This document shows positions 33,767 to 41,850 of a DNA stretch of 64,000 nt, piece after piece. A program made the translations under genes and the position numbers. Source of the stretch: Streptomyces dioscori (GTDB taxonomy: Bacteria > Actinomycetota > Actinomycetes > Streptomycetales > Streptomycetaceae); contig NZ_KZ679048.1 in assembly GCF_003024195.1 (NCBI RefSeq), forward strand, positions 186,001 through 250,000, read 5' to 3'. The notes below the pieces were generated by a model, which saw only the letters and a program-made list of their open reading frames with translations, searched no databases and was not told where the DNA came from. Every line of letters begins with the position of its first letter. The stretch's first letter is position 1.

Positions 33767-34099
33767 TCGCAAACCCCTCTCGACGCGGCCGTCGCCAACG
33801 TCCGTCGCGCATACGAGAACGCTAAGCGCAGCCCGCGAGCGGGGCGACGGGAGAAAGGCGAACGGGTGGTGACGAGGGCCGCCGTGCGCCATCCGAGTCG
33901 CGGCCCCGAGGAAATTTCTGACGGTCCGTGACCTGCGGCAATATCCGATTGTGTTCCTTTTCGTCGGCGTGTCCTCTCACCAGGACGGACCATTCTCGAA
34001 ATGCGGCCCTGTGCACGACAACTGAGTGTCTGTCTGGGAGGCGTTCTCTCGCCGATCGACCCGGGGACGTTCCCCGGGGCGCCTTCCGCGGAGGAACAC
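33767..34099. other. Divergent regulatory gap between sortase and small anchored protein
   Basis: This 333-base stretch contains no convincing gene. It must hold the promoters of the sortase (minus) and of the small secreted protein (plus). An A/T-richer section at about 33925-33985 is the likeliest place for them, but no consensus pair stands out. Confidence 0.4.
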
Positions 34100-34588
34100 A
34101 TGCGTAGCACTCGTGCCCTGGCGGTCTCTGCGACAGCGATCGCCGCCCTCGGACTCACCGCCTCCCAGGCCGTCGCCTGGGACACCTCCAGCAACATCGT
34201 CGCCATGCCCAGCGCCATCGCCCGCGGCGGACAGCTCACCGTGACCGTCGACGGGTGCCCGAAGGGCGGCACCATGACGTCCCGGGCGTTCTCGCGGACG
34301 GATCTCTCGCCGATCAACAACCACAGCGAGACGTCGAAGGGCATGGCCACCATCGACCGCTCGGCCACTCCGGGTGCGTACGACATCAGGGTGCACTGCC
34401 GGGACAAGCCCGCACTGACGAAGTCCGCCGCCTTCACCGTCATCGGCGGTGTCCGCGGCGGTCTCGGCGGCAGCAGCTCCGACGGCGCCACACCGACCGA
34501 CATGGCGATCGGCGGCTCCCTGGTCGGCCTCGCCCTCGTCGGCGGCGGGGTGTTCTGGATGCGCCGCCGCGCCGAGAGCAGGATCTGA
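34100..34588 (+). CDS. Small secreted protein with C-terminal anchor, paralogue A
   Basis: A 162-residue protein of unknown function. GAGGA precedes ATG 34100. A signal peptide (ALAVSATAIAALGLTASQAVA) is followed by a ~90-residue domain with one probable disulfide pair (VDGCPKGG and RVHCRDKP), typical of a small beta-sandwich (LTVTVDGC, ATIDRSATPGAYDIRVHC). Then come a Gly/Ser linker with GGVRGGLGGSS, a membrane helix (AIGGSLVGLALVGGGVFW) and the basic tail MRRRAESRI. This is the layout of a cell-wall sorting signal but without LPxTG. It is divergent from the sortase gene and shares its layout with the convergent protein at 34718-35254. Confidence 0.72.
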   Translation: MRSTRALAVSATAIAALGLTASQAVAWDTSSNIVAMPSAIARGGQLTVTVDGCPKGGTMTSRAFSRTDLSPINNHSETSKGMATIDRSATPGAYDIRVHCRDKPALTKSAAFTVIGGVRGGLGGSSSDGATPTDMAIGGSLVGLALVGGGVFWMRRRAESRI

Positions 34589-34642
34589 GCCCCACCCCCT
34601 CGTGGGACGGACTCCTCCCCTCGGAGACCGGCACGCACGTGA

Positions 34643-34689
34643 ACGGCCCTTCGCCCCGGACCTTCAAGGGTCCCGGGGCGAAGGGCCGT
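34643..34689. terminator. Strong bidirectional hairpin between the two paralogues
   Basis: Arms of about 20 bases (ACGGCCCTTCGCCCCGG and its near-perfect complement, with one bulge) enclose a TTCA loop. It lies between the convergent ends of the two small secreted protein genes and is the strongest hairpin in this part of the window. Confidence 0.7.
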
Positions 34690-34717
34690 CCGGTGCGTCA
34701 GCGGTCCGTCCGGTCCG

Positions 34718-35254
34718 TCAGCCGCCCTGTTCGCCGGAGCGCCTGCGCGACCAGTGGTACGCCGCGCCGACCGAGCCGGCGATGAGCGCCGCCCCGAGGC
34801 CGATCTGACCGAGGTCGAAGCCGCCCGCGGTACCGCCGACACCCGCCTTGACGCCCCGGTGGACAGGGGGATGCGTCGGGTCGTCGGGGCGGCCGCCCGC
34901 GATGGTGAGGTCCGTGTGGCCGGATTCGTGCCCGCACTGGAACGTCACCTCGTACACGGCGCCCGGTTTGGCGTCCCAGTCGACGGTGGCCGAGGCGTTC
35001 GACTGGCCCTTGTGGATCGTCACCGTGTCGAAGACGCCGGAACTGACCTTCGTCTCCTTCTTGCAGCCGTTGACGGACAGCGAGACGCGGCCGCCCGCGG
35101 CGATCGTCGTCGGCGAGACGTTGAAGCCGAACGAGGTGATGTCGCGGTCCGGCTCGTGCTCCCCGTCGCCCTCGGCGACGGCGACGGGCATGGCGAGGGT
35201 CAGTGCGGTCATGCTGCCCAGCAGTGCGGCCGAGGCGACGCGTATCGCACGCAT
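34718..35254 (-). CDS. Small secreted protein with C-terminal anchor, paralogue B
   Basis: A 178-residue protein of unknown function. ATG 35254 has GGAGGA 6 bases upstream, so the longer reading is rejected. After the signal peptide (IRVASAALLGSMTALTLAMPVAVA) comes a domain with two Cys (SVNGCKKET, VTFQCGHES) and an inner segment SATVDWDAKPGAVYEV that parallels MATIDRSATPGAYDI in paralogue A. The C-terminus has HRGVKAGVGGTAGG, a membrane helix (IGLGAALIAGSVGAAYHW) and SRRRSGEQGG. The shared GV(R/K)xG(L/V)GG(S/T) block just before the helix in both proteins may be a sorting or anchoring signal. Candidate partner of the nearby sortase, by context only. Confidence 0.72.
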   Translation of the reverse strand: MRAIRVASAALLGSMTALTLAMPVAVAEGDGEHEPDRDITSFGFNVSPTTIAAGGRVSLSVNGCKKETKVSSGVFDTVTIHKGQSNASATVDWDAKPGAVYEVTFQCGHESGHTDLTIAGGRPDDPTHPPVHRGVKAGVGGTAGGFDLGQIGLGAALIAGSVGAAYHWSRRRSGEQGG

Positions 35255-35458
35255 GGTGAGTCCTCCGGGTCCCCGAGGAGCAGCCCGCGGACCGTTTCCG
35301 CTGCGCCGTACATGCACCTCGATGACCGAAACGCTAGGAAGGTGCGGGCGCGGGCGCGATCGCAGTCGCGCGAATGGGGCAATCGTGTGGGCCGAACCGG
35401 CTAACCCGTACCCGCGCCCGGGGGACGGACCCGGCGTGGCGCCCGCCCCCGGGCGAGG

Positions 35459-36223
35459 TCATTTGCCGGCGTCGGGGAAGTGCGTCAGGAACGGGTCGGC
35501 GGTCGCCGTGATCCCTCGGCTGTAGGGCGCGTCGAAGTCCCAGATCAGGAAGAGCAGGAAGGCGATCAGCGCGGCGAACAGGCCCGCCAGGATCACCTCG
35601 CGTGCGGTACGGCGGATCTGCAGGGCGAAGATCAGCCCGACGGTCACCACGGCCCCGGTGATCAGACCGAACCACACGACGCCCGGCATGGTCGGCGCCG
35701 TCGAGTCGGCGCGGGCGGTGCGCGCGGTGTCCGCCGCGGTCACCTGGTCGAGGAGCGGCTGGTAGGCCTGCGCCTCGTAGTCCGTCCTCGGCTCGTAGTC
35801 GGTGACGTCCTGGCGGACCCGGTTCAGCAGTTCCGTCCCCCGCCCGGTGACGTGGCCGTGGTCGGCCATGGTCTTCCACTCGGTGGTGACGACGTGATCG
35901 ACATAGGCGGCGACGTCGTTACGGATCCGGTCGCGGACGTCCGGCGGATAGACGCGTACCCGCTCGTTGATCTCGTGCAGCGCCTGCGCCTCCGTCCGGA
36001 CGTGGTCCTCGGCGACGCCCCGCGCCTCCCAGACGCCGGCGATGGCGAGGCCGAGCACGATCGCGTACACCACACCGATCATCATCGTCATGTACTCGAT
36101 GACGTCCGGGGTGTCGGACGGATCGTCGTCCTCGGAGACGGTGCGGTGCCTTACGAAGGTGACGACGAGGACGACGACGGCCGCGGCGGCCATCGCGAGG
36201 GCGAGAACAAGCCATTCCGACAA
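35459..36223 (-). CDS. DUF4239 membrane protein
   Basis: A 254-residue membrane protein. The start is TTG 36223, supported by GGAGGA 5 bases upstream. Hydrophobic helices are at the N-terminus (WLVLALAMAAAAVVVLVV), near residue 45 (MTMMIGVVYAIVLGLAIAGVW) and as a pair near the C-terminus (VWFGLITGAVVTVGLIFAL, VILAGLFAALIAFLLFLIW). Between them is a helical soluble stretch (AQALHEINERVRVYPPDVRDRIRNDV). This four-helix layout is that of DUF4239 (bestrophin-like) proteins, whose function is unknown; ion conduction has been suggested from fold resemblance only. The proline-rich gene lies 32 bases upstream on the same strand. Confidence 0.75.
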   Translation of the reverse strand: MSEWLVLALAMAAAAVVVLVVTFVRHRTVSEDDDPSDTPDVIEYMTMMIGVVYAIVLGLAIAGVWEARGVAEDHVRTEAQALHEINERVRVYPPDVRDRIRNDVAAYVDHVVTTEWKTMADHGHVTGRGTELLNRVRQDVTDYEPRTDYEAQAYQPLLDQVTAADTARTARADSTAPTMPGVVWFGLITGAVVTVGLIFALQIRRTAREVILAGLFAALIAFLLFLIWDFDAPYSRGITATADPFLTHFPDAGK

Positions 36224-36255
36224 GGATTCCTCCAGGGGTCAGTGCGGGCGCCGGG

Positions 36256-36879
36256 TCAGCGCGGGCGCAGCGCGGCGGCGGCGAGCACGGCGGGCGCGGT
36301 GATGAGCAGGGTGAGCGACACGAGGGAGGGGCCGCCGCGGGGCGGGGCCTTGCGTGCCCTGATGCGGTACGGCGGATAGCTCACCGGGGTCGGCGACGGA
36401 CCGGGCCGCGCGCTGGGGGGCGGTGCCGGGCGTGGCGAGGGAGGCGTCGGGCGTGGCGTGGCGGGGGCCGTCCGCGGCGGCAGGGGAGCGGGCGGTACGA
36501 CGACCGGAGCGGCGGGCGCGGGTCGCTGCGGGGGCGACGGCTTCGGCGGAGGCGTCGGGGTCGGGGTGGGAGCCGGCTTCGGTGGTGGTTTCGGCGGAGG
36601 AGGGGGCTTCGGCGGTGGGCTGGGCGGCGGGGTCGTCGGACACGGAGTCGAGGGCGGTGGCGGGGGCGGAGTGGGTGTCGGGGTGGGGCAGGTGCCCGCG
36701 ACCGACACCGCCGAGACTCCGCCGGGGCCCGAGGAGGCGTAGGCACACGCGTCGGCGGTCGCGGGGGCCGGTGCGCCGCCCGCGATCCAGGTCAGGGTGA
36801 GCAGCGCCAGCAGCCGTATGCCGAGAGCGAGTCGGAGCGGCCGCTTAATTCTTTTTGATCCAGGCACGATCGCGATCAT
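36256..36879 (-). CDS. Proline-rich secreted or anchored protein
   Basis: A 207-residue protein. ATG 36879 has GGGGA 5 bases upstream. The N-terminus is a signal peptide (RLALGIRLLALLTLTWIAGGAPAPATA). Residues ~50-165 are dominated by Pro with Thr, Lys, Ala and Ser (runs of Pro-Thr and Pro-Pro-Lys) and would be an extended cell-wall-spanning stalk. A basic stretch (YRIRARKAPPRGG) precedes a C-terminal hydrophobic helix (SLVSLTLLITAPAVLAAAAL) and LRPR. Only two Cys are present around the start of the Pro-rich part. No enzymatic domain is visible. It is upstream of the DUF4239 gene and probably co-transcribed. Confidence 0.65.
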   Translation of the reverse strand: MIAIVPGSKRIKRPLRLALGIRLLALLTLTWIAGGAPAPATADACAYASSGPGGVSAVSVAGTCPTPTPTPPPPPPSTPCPTTPPPSPPPKPPPPPKPPPKPAPTPTPTPPPKPSPPQRPAPAAPVVVPPAPLPPRTAPATPRPTPPSPRPAPPPSARPGPSPTPVSYPPYRIRARKAPPRGGPSLVSLTLLITAPAVLAAAALRPR

Positions 36880-37261
36880 CGGTCCCCGTGCGCCCACATA
36901 TGGGGGAGTGGCGGTGTAATTGCCCCGAAGGAGGGACAAGGGGGCCTCAGGCCGTTGCCGAACGGCGCCGCGAGCGTTCCGGGGCGGGAACCGCGCCGGG
37001 AACCGCGCGGGGCGCCGGGGTTCCCGGGCGATCCATCCCCGGCCCTCTCCGCCGCTTCGCCGCGCCTTCCCCGAGCCCTGCCCGGTCGCTCTCCGGCTCC
37101 TCTCCGGCTCCTCTCCGACCCCTCCCTGAGCAGGCCTCCCGGGCGTTACCAGAAAGAAATGTGTGCTCACTTTGAACACTCACCGCACCCCCGCCCGTAC
37201 CTAGGGCCATACGCGGTGCTGAGCAGTGCCGCAACACCTATGCAAACAGCGGGAGTTACCA
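36880..37261. other. Divergent regulatory gap with short tandem repeat
   Basis: This 382-base gap lies between the minus-strand proline-rich gene and the plus-strand lipoprotein gene. I see no convincing gene. An 11-base unit CTCTCCGGCTC is repeated at 37089-37099, 37100-37110 and, degenerate, 37111-37120. The A/T-richer section around 37148-37175 probably carries the lipoprotein promoter. Confidence 0.45.
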
Positions 37262-38236
37262 ATGAAGACCTCCTGGCGGAGCGCCTCACTCGTAGCGTCA
37301 GCTGCGGCAGTGCTGGTGCTGACGACGGCGTGCGGTCAGGAAAAGGCGGACACTTCGACCGGTAGCCAGAACGTGGGCGCGGCGCCCGCGGCGGGTGGCT
37401 ACGGTTCGGCGGGAGCGACGACCGAGACGGGCGCCGCCGCCGCGGACGGCCAGGGCGCGGTCGCCCAGAGCGCCGGTCAGCTTGCCGTTTCGGACACCGA
37501 CAAGCTCGGTGAGGTGGTCACGGACAGCGCGGGCATGACGCTGTACCGCTTCGACAAGGACACGGCGGAGCCCCCGAAGTCGACCTGTGACGGCGACTGC
37601 GCCACCGCCTGGCCCCCGGTCCCGTCCTCGGGTGCCGCGGCCCCGGTCGGCATCGACAAGGCCCTGCTGGGCGAGGTCACCCGTACCGACGGTACGAAGC
37701 AGCTGACCATCGACGGCTGGCCGCAGTACCGGTTCGCCAAGGACACCAAGGCCGGTGACGTCAAGGGCCAGGGTGTGGGCGGCACTTGGTACGCCTCGGC
37801 CCCCACGGGCAAGAAGGCGTCCGCCGGTGGCGGGGGCGGCACGGCGGAAGCCGCCGACCTGCCCGGCCTGTCGACCCGCAACGACCCGGAGCTCGGCGAG
37901 GTCGTCGTCGACAAGAACGGCATGACGGTCTACCGGTTCGAGAAGGACGTCCCGTGGCCGATGAAGTCGAACTGCATCGGCGCGTGCCTGGAGAAGTGGC
38001 CGGTCGTCGAGCCGGTGGACGCCGCCGACACCAAGGGCATCGACAACAAGAACGACGGCAAGCGCGGCTACGTCGTCAACAACCGCCCGGACGGCCTCAA
38101 GCAGCAGAGCATCGACTGCTGGCCGCTCTACACCTTCGCGGGTGACAAGAAGCCCGGCGACACCAACGGGCAGGGCGTCGGCGGTACCTGGTACGCCATC
38201 TCCCCCGAGGGCAAGCCCCTCGGCAAGCCGAAGTAG
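37262..38236 (+). CDS. Lipoprotein with two secreted-repeat (COG4315) domains
   Basis: A 324-residue lipoprotein of the family typified by SCO0930 of S. coelicolor. GGGAG lies 7 bases before ATG 37262. The lipobox is LTTAC, with Cys24 modified. A Gly/Ala-rich linker precedes two copies of the PF03640-like repeat: GEVVTDSAGMTLYRFDKDTAEPPKSTCDGDCATAWPPV (residues ~90-130, shown as segments) and GEVVVDKNGMTVYRFEKDVPWPMKSNCIGACLEKWPVV (~220-260). Each is followed by QLTIDGWPQYRFAKD or QQSIDCWPLYTFAGD and GQGVGGTWYA. Each repeat has a Cys pair in a C-x3-C arrangement. The biochemical role is unknown. A strong intrinsic terminator follows. Confidence 0.85.
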   Translation: MKTSWRSASLVASAAAVLVLTTACGQEKADTSTGSQNVGAAPAAGGYGSAGATTETGAAAADGQGAVAQSAGQLAVSDTDKLGEVVTDSAGMTLYRFDKDTAEPPKSTCDGDCATAWPPVPSSGAAAPVGIDKALLGEVTRTDGTKQLTIDGWPQYRFAKDTKAGDVKGQGVGGTWYASAPTGKKASAGGGGGTAEAADLPGLSTRNDPELGEVVVDKNGMTVYRFEKDVPWPMKSNCIGACLEKWPVVEPVDAADTKGIDNKNDGKRGYVVNNRPDGLKQQSIDCWPLYTFAGDKKPGDTNGQGVGGTWYAISPEGKPLGKPK

Positions 38237-38263
38237 CCGTATCGGAACAAGTGCGCACAATCA

Positions 38264-38310
38264 CCGCTTCGCCCCTTCCGCACCGCACGGAGGGGGCGAA
38301 GCGGCTTTTT
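38264..38310 (+). terminator. Intrinsic terminator after the lipoprotein gene
   Basis: A stem of about 17 bases (38264-38280 with 38288-38304) is followed by CTTTTT. This is one of very few classical T-tailed terminators in the window. Confidence 0.85.
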
Positions 38311-38530
38311 CACATCCGGACGCGCCCCGGCAGGGTTCTTTGTGACTCTGCGCAGTTTCCCCCGGATCTCTTTGGAATGCTTCGGGGCGATTTCGCTGGG
38401 CCTTCCATTCGGCACGTGCCCGAGGCAGTGGCGTTGAACGGACGGTCAATTTCCGTTTCCACTCGCTCCATTGGCGGGCGATCAGTAGCCTCAGCTCGAA
38501 CACCGGATCGTCTACGCCTTGGAGACATAG

Positions 38531-39343
38531 ATGGAGCGTCCCGCCTGGGCCCCACGCGGCATCGACATCTCGGTGCCCAGTGTGAGCCGCATCTACGACT
38601 ACTACCTGGGCGGATCGCACAACTTCGAGGTCGACAGGGAAGCCGCGCGCAGGGCCATGGAGTTCATGCCGGGGCTCCCCAAGGTCATGCAGGCGAACCG
38701 GGCGTTCCTGCGGCGCGCGGTGCGCTTCGCGGCCGCCGAGGGCATCGACCAGTTCCTCGACATCGGCTCGGGCATCCCCACCTTCGGCAACGTCCACGAA
38801 GTGGCCCAGAGCGCCCGTCCCGGCGCCCGTGTCGTCTACGTGGACCACGACCCGGTGGCCGTCGCCCACAGCGAGTCCGTCCTGGCCGGCAACGAGAACG
38901 CGGACGTCGTCACCGCCGACCTCCGCAAGCCCCGGGAGATCCTGGCGAGTCCGCGTCTGCAGCGCCTGATAGACCTGAATCGGCCAGTCGCTCTTCTTCT
39001 CGTTGCCATACTGCACTTCGTGGAGGACCAGGACGACCCGTACGATGCCGTGGCCGAGCTGAGGGACGCCCTCGCGCCCGGCAGTCTGCTCGTCCTCACG
39101 CACGCCTCGTACGAGGGGATCCCGCTCCCCCCGGAGCGGGCCGGGGGCGCCGTGGACGTCTACAAAGACATCCGAAACCCGCTGATCATGCGCTCGCGCG
39201 AGGACATCGCGCGGTTCTTCGAGGGGTACGACATGGTGGAACCCGGACTGGTGCCGATGCCGAACTGGCGGCCCGACCCGGCGTCCGAGGACGAGGATCC
39301 TTATTCCTACTCGGGTTTCGCGGGCGTGGGGCGCACGGCGTGA
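38531..39343 (+). CDS. SAM-dependent methyltransferase (DUF574/PF04672 type)
   Basis: A 270-residue protein of the actinomycete-expanded methyltransferase family. GGAG precedes ATG 38531. The family's opening is clear (ISVPSVSRIYDYYLGGSHNFEVDREAAR), followed by the SAM-binding strand-loop QFLDIGSGIPTFGNVHEVAQ, the acidic end of strand 2 in VVYVDHDPVAVAHS, and ADLRKP. PVALLLVAILHFVEDQDDP is the region after the expected catalytic strand. The substrate is unknown. It overlaps the GGDEF-EAL gene by 4 bases (GTGA), so the two are translationally coupled. Confidence 0.88.
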   Translation: MERPAWAPRGIDISVPSVSRIYDYYLGGSHNFEVDREAARRAMEFMPGLPKVMQANRAFLRRAVRFAAAEGIDQFLDIGSGIPTFGNVHEVAQSARPGARVVYVDHDPVAVAHSESVLAGNENADVVTADLRKPREILASPRLQRLIDLNRPVALLLVAILHFVEDQDDPYDAVAELRDALAPGSLLVLTHASYEGIPLPPERAGGAVDVYKDIRNPLIMRSREDIARFFEGYDMVEPGLVPMPNWRPDPASEDEDPYSYSGFAGVGRTA

Positions 39344-41475
39344 CCGCGGAGCCGGACGGGCCGGAGGACAGACTGCGCAGGTTCGCGACGATCTGGAGCC
39401 GGGCCGTCTTTCCGGTGACCGCCACGTCGCTGACCCGCCCGGAGTTCGAGCAGCGCCTCGTGCCGCTCGCCAGGCGGCTCAGCGAGGCGCTGCGGGCCAG
39501 GACGTTCGAGGCGGCCGAGGGGCAGGCCGTCGGGGCCGCGCTCATCGGGGCGCACTGCACGGAGCCCGAAGCACTCAGCGCCACACTCGACTGCGTCGAC
39601 GCCTACCTGGTGCTCTACTGCGGCGGCGACGGCGCGCAGGACGCCCTGCGCGCCCGCTCCGCGCGGCTGCAGCACGCCATGGCCGCCGGGTTCGCGCGGG
39701 CCCTGCGGGAGCGGACGCTGGCCGAGCAGGAGACCATCGCGCGCGCAGCCCTCCAGGCCCAGGGCATCGTCGCGGACGCGCTCCACGCGACCGAGGCACG
39801 CTTCCGCGCGGTCTTCGAGGGCGCGGCCATAGGCATCGGCGTCGCGGACCTCGACGGCAACATCCTCCAGGTGAACAACGCCCTGCTGCGGATGTTCGGC
39901 GGCACCGAACAGCTGATGCGCGGGCGGAACGTCACCGAGTGGACCCACCCCGAGGACGGCGCGCAGGTCTGGCGGCTCTACGAGGAGCTGGTGCGCGGCG
40001 ACCGCGAGCACTACCACGTCGAGAAGGCCTTCTACCGGCCCGACGGAACGGTTCTGTGGACCAACCTCACCGTCTCGCTGCTCCGTGACGCGGACGGCCG
40101 GCCGCAGTACCAGCTCGCCCTCATGGAGGACACCACCGAGCGCAGGCTGCTCAACCTCCGGCTCCGGTACGAGGCCACGCACGACGCGCTCACCGGGCTG
40201 CCCAACCGCACGCTGTTCTTCGAGCGGCTCGACAAGGCGCTCGCGGCGGGCGACGGCCAGCGCTTCGGACTCTGCTACCTCGACCTCGACGGCTTCAAGA
40301 CCATCAACGACAGCCTCGGGCACGCGGCGGGCGACCGGCTGCTCGTCGAGGTCGCCGACCGGCTGCAGTCCTGCGCGACCGCGCCCGGCGAGATGGTGGC
40401 CCGGCTCGGCGGCGACGAGTTCGTGGCCCTGACCACCGGGCCCGACACCGAGAGCGAGGTCGACGCGCTCGCCGACCGCATCATGAACGCCCTGGTCACG
40501 CCGGTGCGCATCGACGGCCGCGAACTCACCGTCCGCGGCAGCATCGGCATCGTCGAGGGTCCCGCGGGCGAGCGCGGTCCGGCGGAGGTGCTGCGCAGCG
40601 CCGACATCACGATGTACCGGGCCAAGTCGGCGGGCGGCAACCGGTACGAGCTGGCCGACGCCGAGGCCGATGCCCGCGCGATCACCCGGCACGGGCTCAC
40701 CACGGCGTTGCCCGCGGCGCTGGACCGGGGCGAGTTCTTCATCGAGTACCAGCCGCTCGTGCATCTCGGCGACGGCAGTGTGCACGGGGCCGAGGCCCTG
40801 GTGCGGTGGCTGCATCCGCAGCACGGCGTGCTCGGCCCGGACCGGTTCATTCCGCTCGCCGAGCACACGGGTCTCATCGTGCCGCTGGGCCGCTGGGTCC
40901 TGGAGCAGTCGGTCCGGCAGGCGCGCGAGTGGCAGGAACGTCACTCCGACGCGGGCCCGCTGCGGATCAACGTAAATCTCTCCCCCTGCCAGCTGACCCA
41001 CCCCGGGCTCGTCTCCGACACGGTGGACATCCTGGAGCGGATCGGTCTCGAACCCAACTCGCTCTGCCTGGAGGTCACCGAGTCGGCGCTGATCGGCGCG
41101 GACGACGATCTGTTGAAGCCGTTGCGTCGACTCGCCGAGATGGGGGTGGACATCGCGCTGGACGACTTCGGTACGGGGTACTCGAACCTGGCCAATCTGC
41201 GGCGGCTGCCGGTGAGCATCCTGAAGCTCGACCGGTCCTTCACGCAGGGCATGCAGCAGTTTCCCGCCGATCCCGTGGACCTGAAGATCGTCGAGGGGAT
41301 CGTCTCGCTGGCCCACAGCCTGGACCTCGCGGTCACGGTGGAGGGGGTGGAGACGGGGGCGCAGGCTGAGCAGCTCCGTCTCCTGGGCTGCGACACGGCG
41401 CAGGGCTGGTACTACGCCCGCCCCGGCCCGCCGGACCGCCTGCACGACCTGGCACTGGTGGACGCGACGGGCTGA
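39340..41475 (+). CDS. rmdA: PAS-GGDEF-EAL cyclic-di-GMP protein, RmdA-like
   Basis: A 711-residue protein. The start is GTG 39340, overlapping the methyltransferase stop. Residues 1-150 form an unassigned helical sensor region. A PAS domain follows (about 160-280: VFEGAAIGIGVADLDGNILQV, HVEKAFYRPDGTVLWTNLTV). The GGDEF domain (about 290-450) has an intact GGDEF at 357-361; the usual upstream inhibitory RxxD is APGE, so product inhibition may be lost. The EAL domain has EAL at 485-487, NVNLSPCQL, CLEVTESALIG, IALDDFGTGYSNL and TVEGVET, all expected for an active phosphodiesterase. Domain order and neighbours match RmdA (SCO0928), a phosphodiesterase affecting development in S. coelicolor, from memory. 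Confidence 0.88.
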   Translation: MTAEPDGPEDRLRRFATIWSRAVFPVTATSLTRPEFEQRLVPLARRLSEALRARTFEAAEGQAVGAALIGAHCTEPEALSATLDCVDAYLVLYCGGDGAQDALRARSARLQHAMAAGFARALRERTLAEQETIARAALQAQGIVADALHATEARFRAVFEGAAIGIGVADLDGNILQVNNALLRMFGGTEQLMRGRNVTEWTHPEDGAQVWRLYEELVRGDREHYHVEKAFYRPDGTVLWTNLTVSLLRDADGRPQYQLALMEDTTERRLLNLRLRYEATHDALTGLPNRTLFFERLDKALAAGDGQRFGLCYLDLDGFKTINDSLGHAAGDRLLVEVADRLQSCATAPGEMVARLGGDEFVALTTGPDTESEVDALADRIMNALVTPVRIDGRELTVRGSIGIVEGPAGERGPAEVLRSADITMYRAKSAGGNRYELADAEADARAITRHGLTTALPAALDRGEFFIEYQPLVHLGDGSVHGAEALVRWLHPQHGVLGPDRFIPLAEHTGLIVPLGRWVLEQSVRQAREWQERHSDAGPLRINVNLSPCQLTHPGLVSDTVDILERIGLEPNSLCLEVTESALIGADDDLLKPLRRLAEMGVDIALDDFGTGYSNLANLRRLPVSILKLDRSFTQGMQQFPADPVDLKIVEGIVSLAHSLDLAVTVEGVETGAQAEQLRLLGCDTAQGWYYARPGPPDRLHDLALVDATG

Positions 41476-41850
41476 ACTTGTCGCGCAGTTCCCCGCGCCC
41501 CTGAGGGGGGAGGGGGTGACGCGTTGTTTGGACGTGCGGGCGCATCGTGGCTGGCCGCGCAGTTCCCCGCGCCCCTAGGGGGAGGGGGTGGGGGCTGTTT
41601 GGACGTGCGGGTGCGTTGTGGTCGGCCGCGCCGTTCCCCGCGCCCCTTCGGGGCGCTGGGGCCCCTTTAGGGGCGCGGGGAACTGCGCGAGCAACCACGA
41701 CGCACCCGCACGTCAGAGACGCACCGCAGCCCCGGAAGGGGCGCGGGGAACTGCGCGCTCAGCCACGACGCATCCGCACGTCAGACGCGCACCCCAGCCC
41801 CCCAGGGGCGCGGGGAACGGCGCAACAAGTGCGGGTCAGCTAAGCACCGC
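41476..41850. repeat. Six-copy inverted cluster of the dispersed repeat
   Basis: No gene is seen in this 375-base gap between the convergent rmdA and LysR genes. Three copies read on the plus strand (41482-41502, 41556-41576, 41627-41647 with CGCCGTT), followed by three reading on the minus strand (41669-41689, 41737-41757, 41804-41824 with AACGGCG). The plus copies follow rmdA and the minus copies follow the LysR gene. A conserved spacer, GGACGTGCGGGTGCG-like, accompanies each copy. Confidence 0.82.

Noticed and set aside
33767..33892. Upstream extension of the sortase to an earlier ATG
   Set aside because: The ATG at 33766 has a ribosome site and begins a normal sortase N-terminus; the extension has neither.
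41482..41824. Regularly spaced repeats resembling a CRISPR array
   Set aside because: Copies occur in both orientations, spacers are similar to each other, and no cas genes are present.
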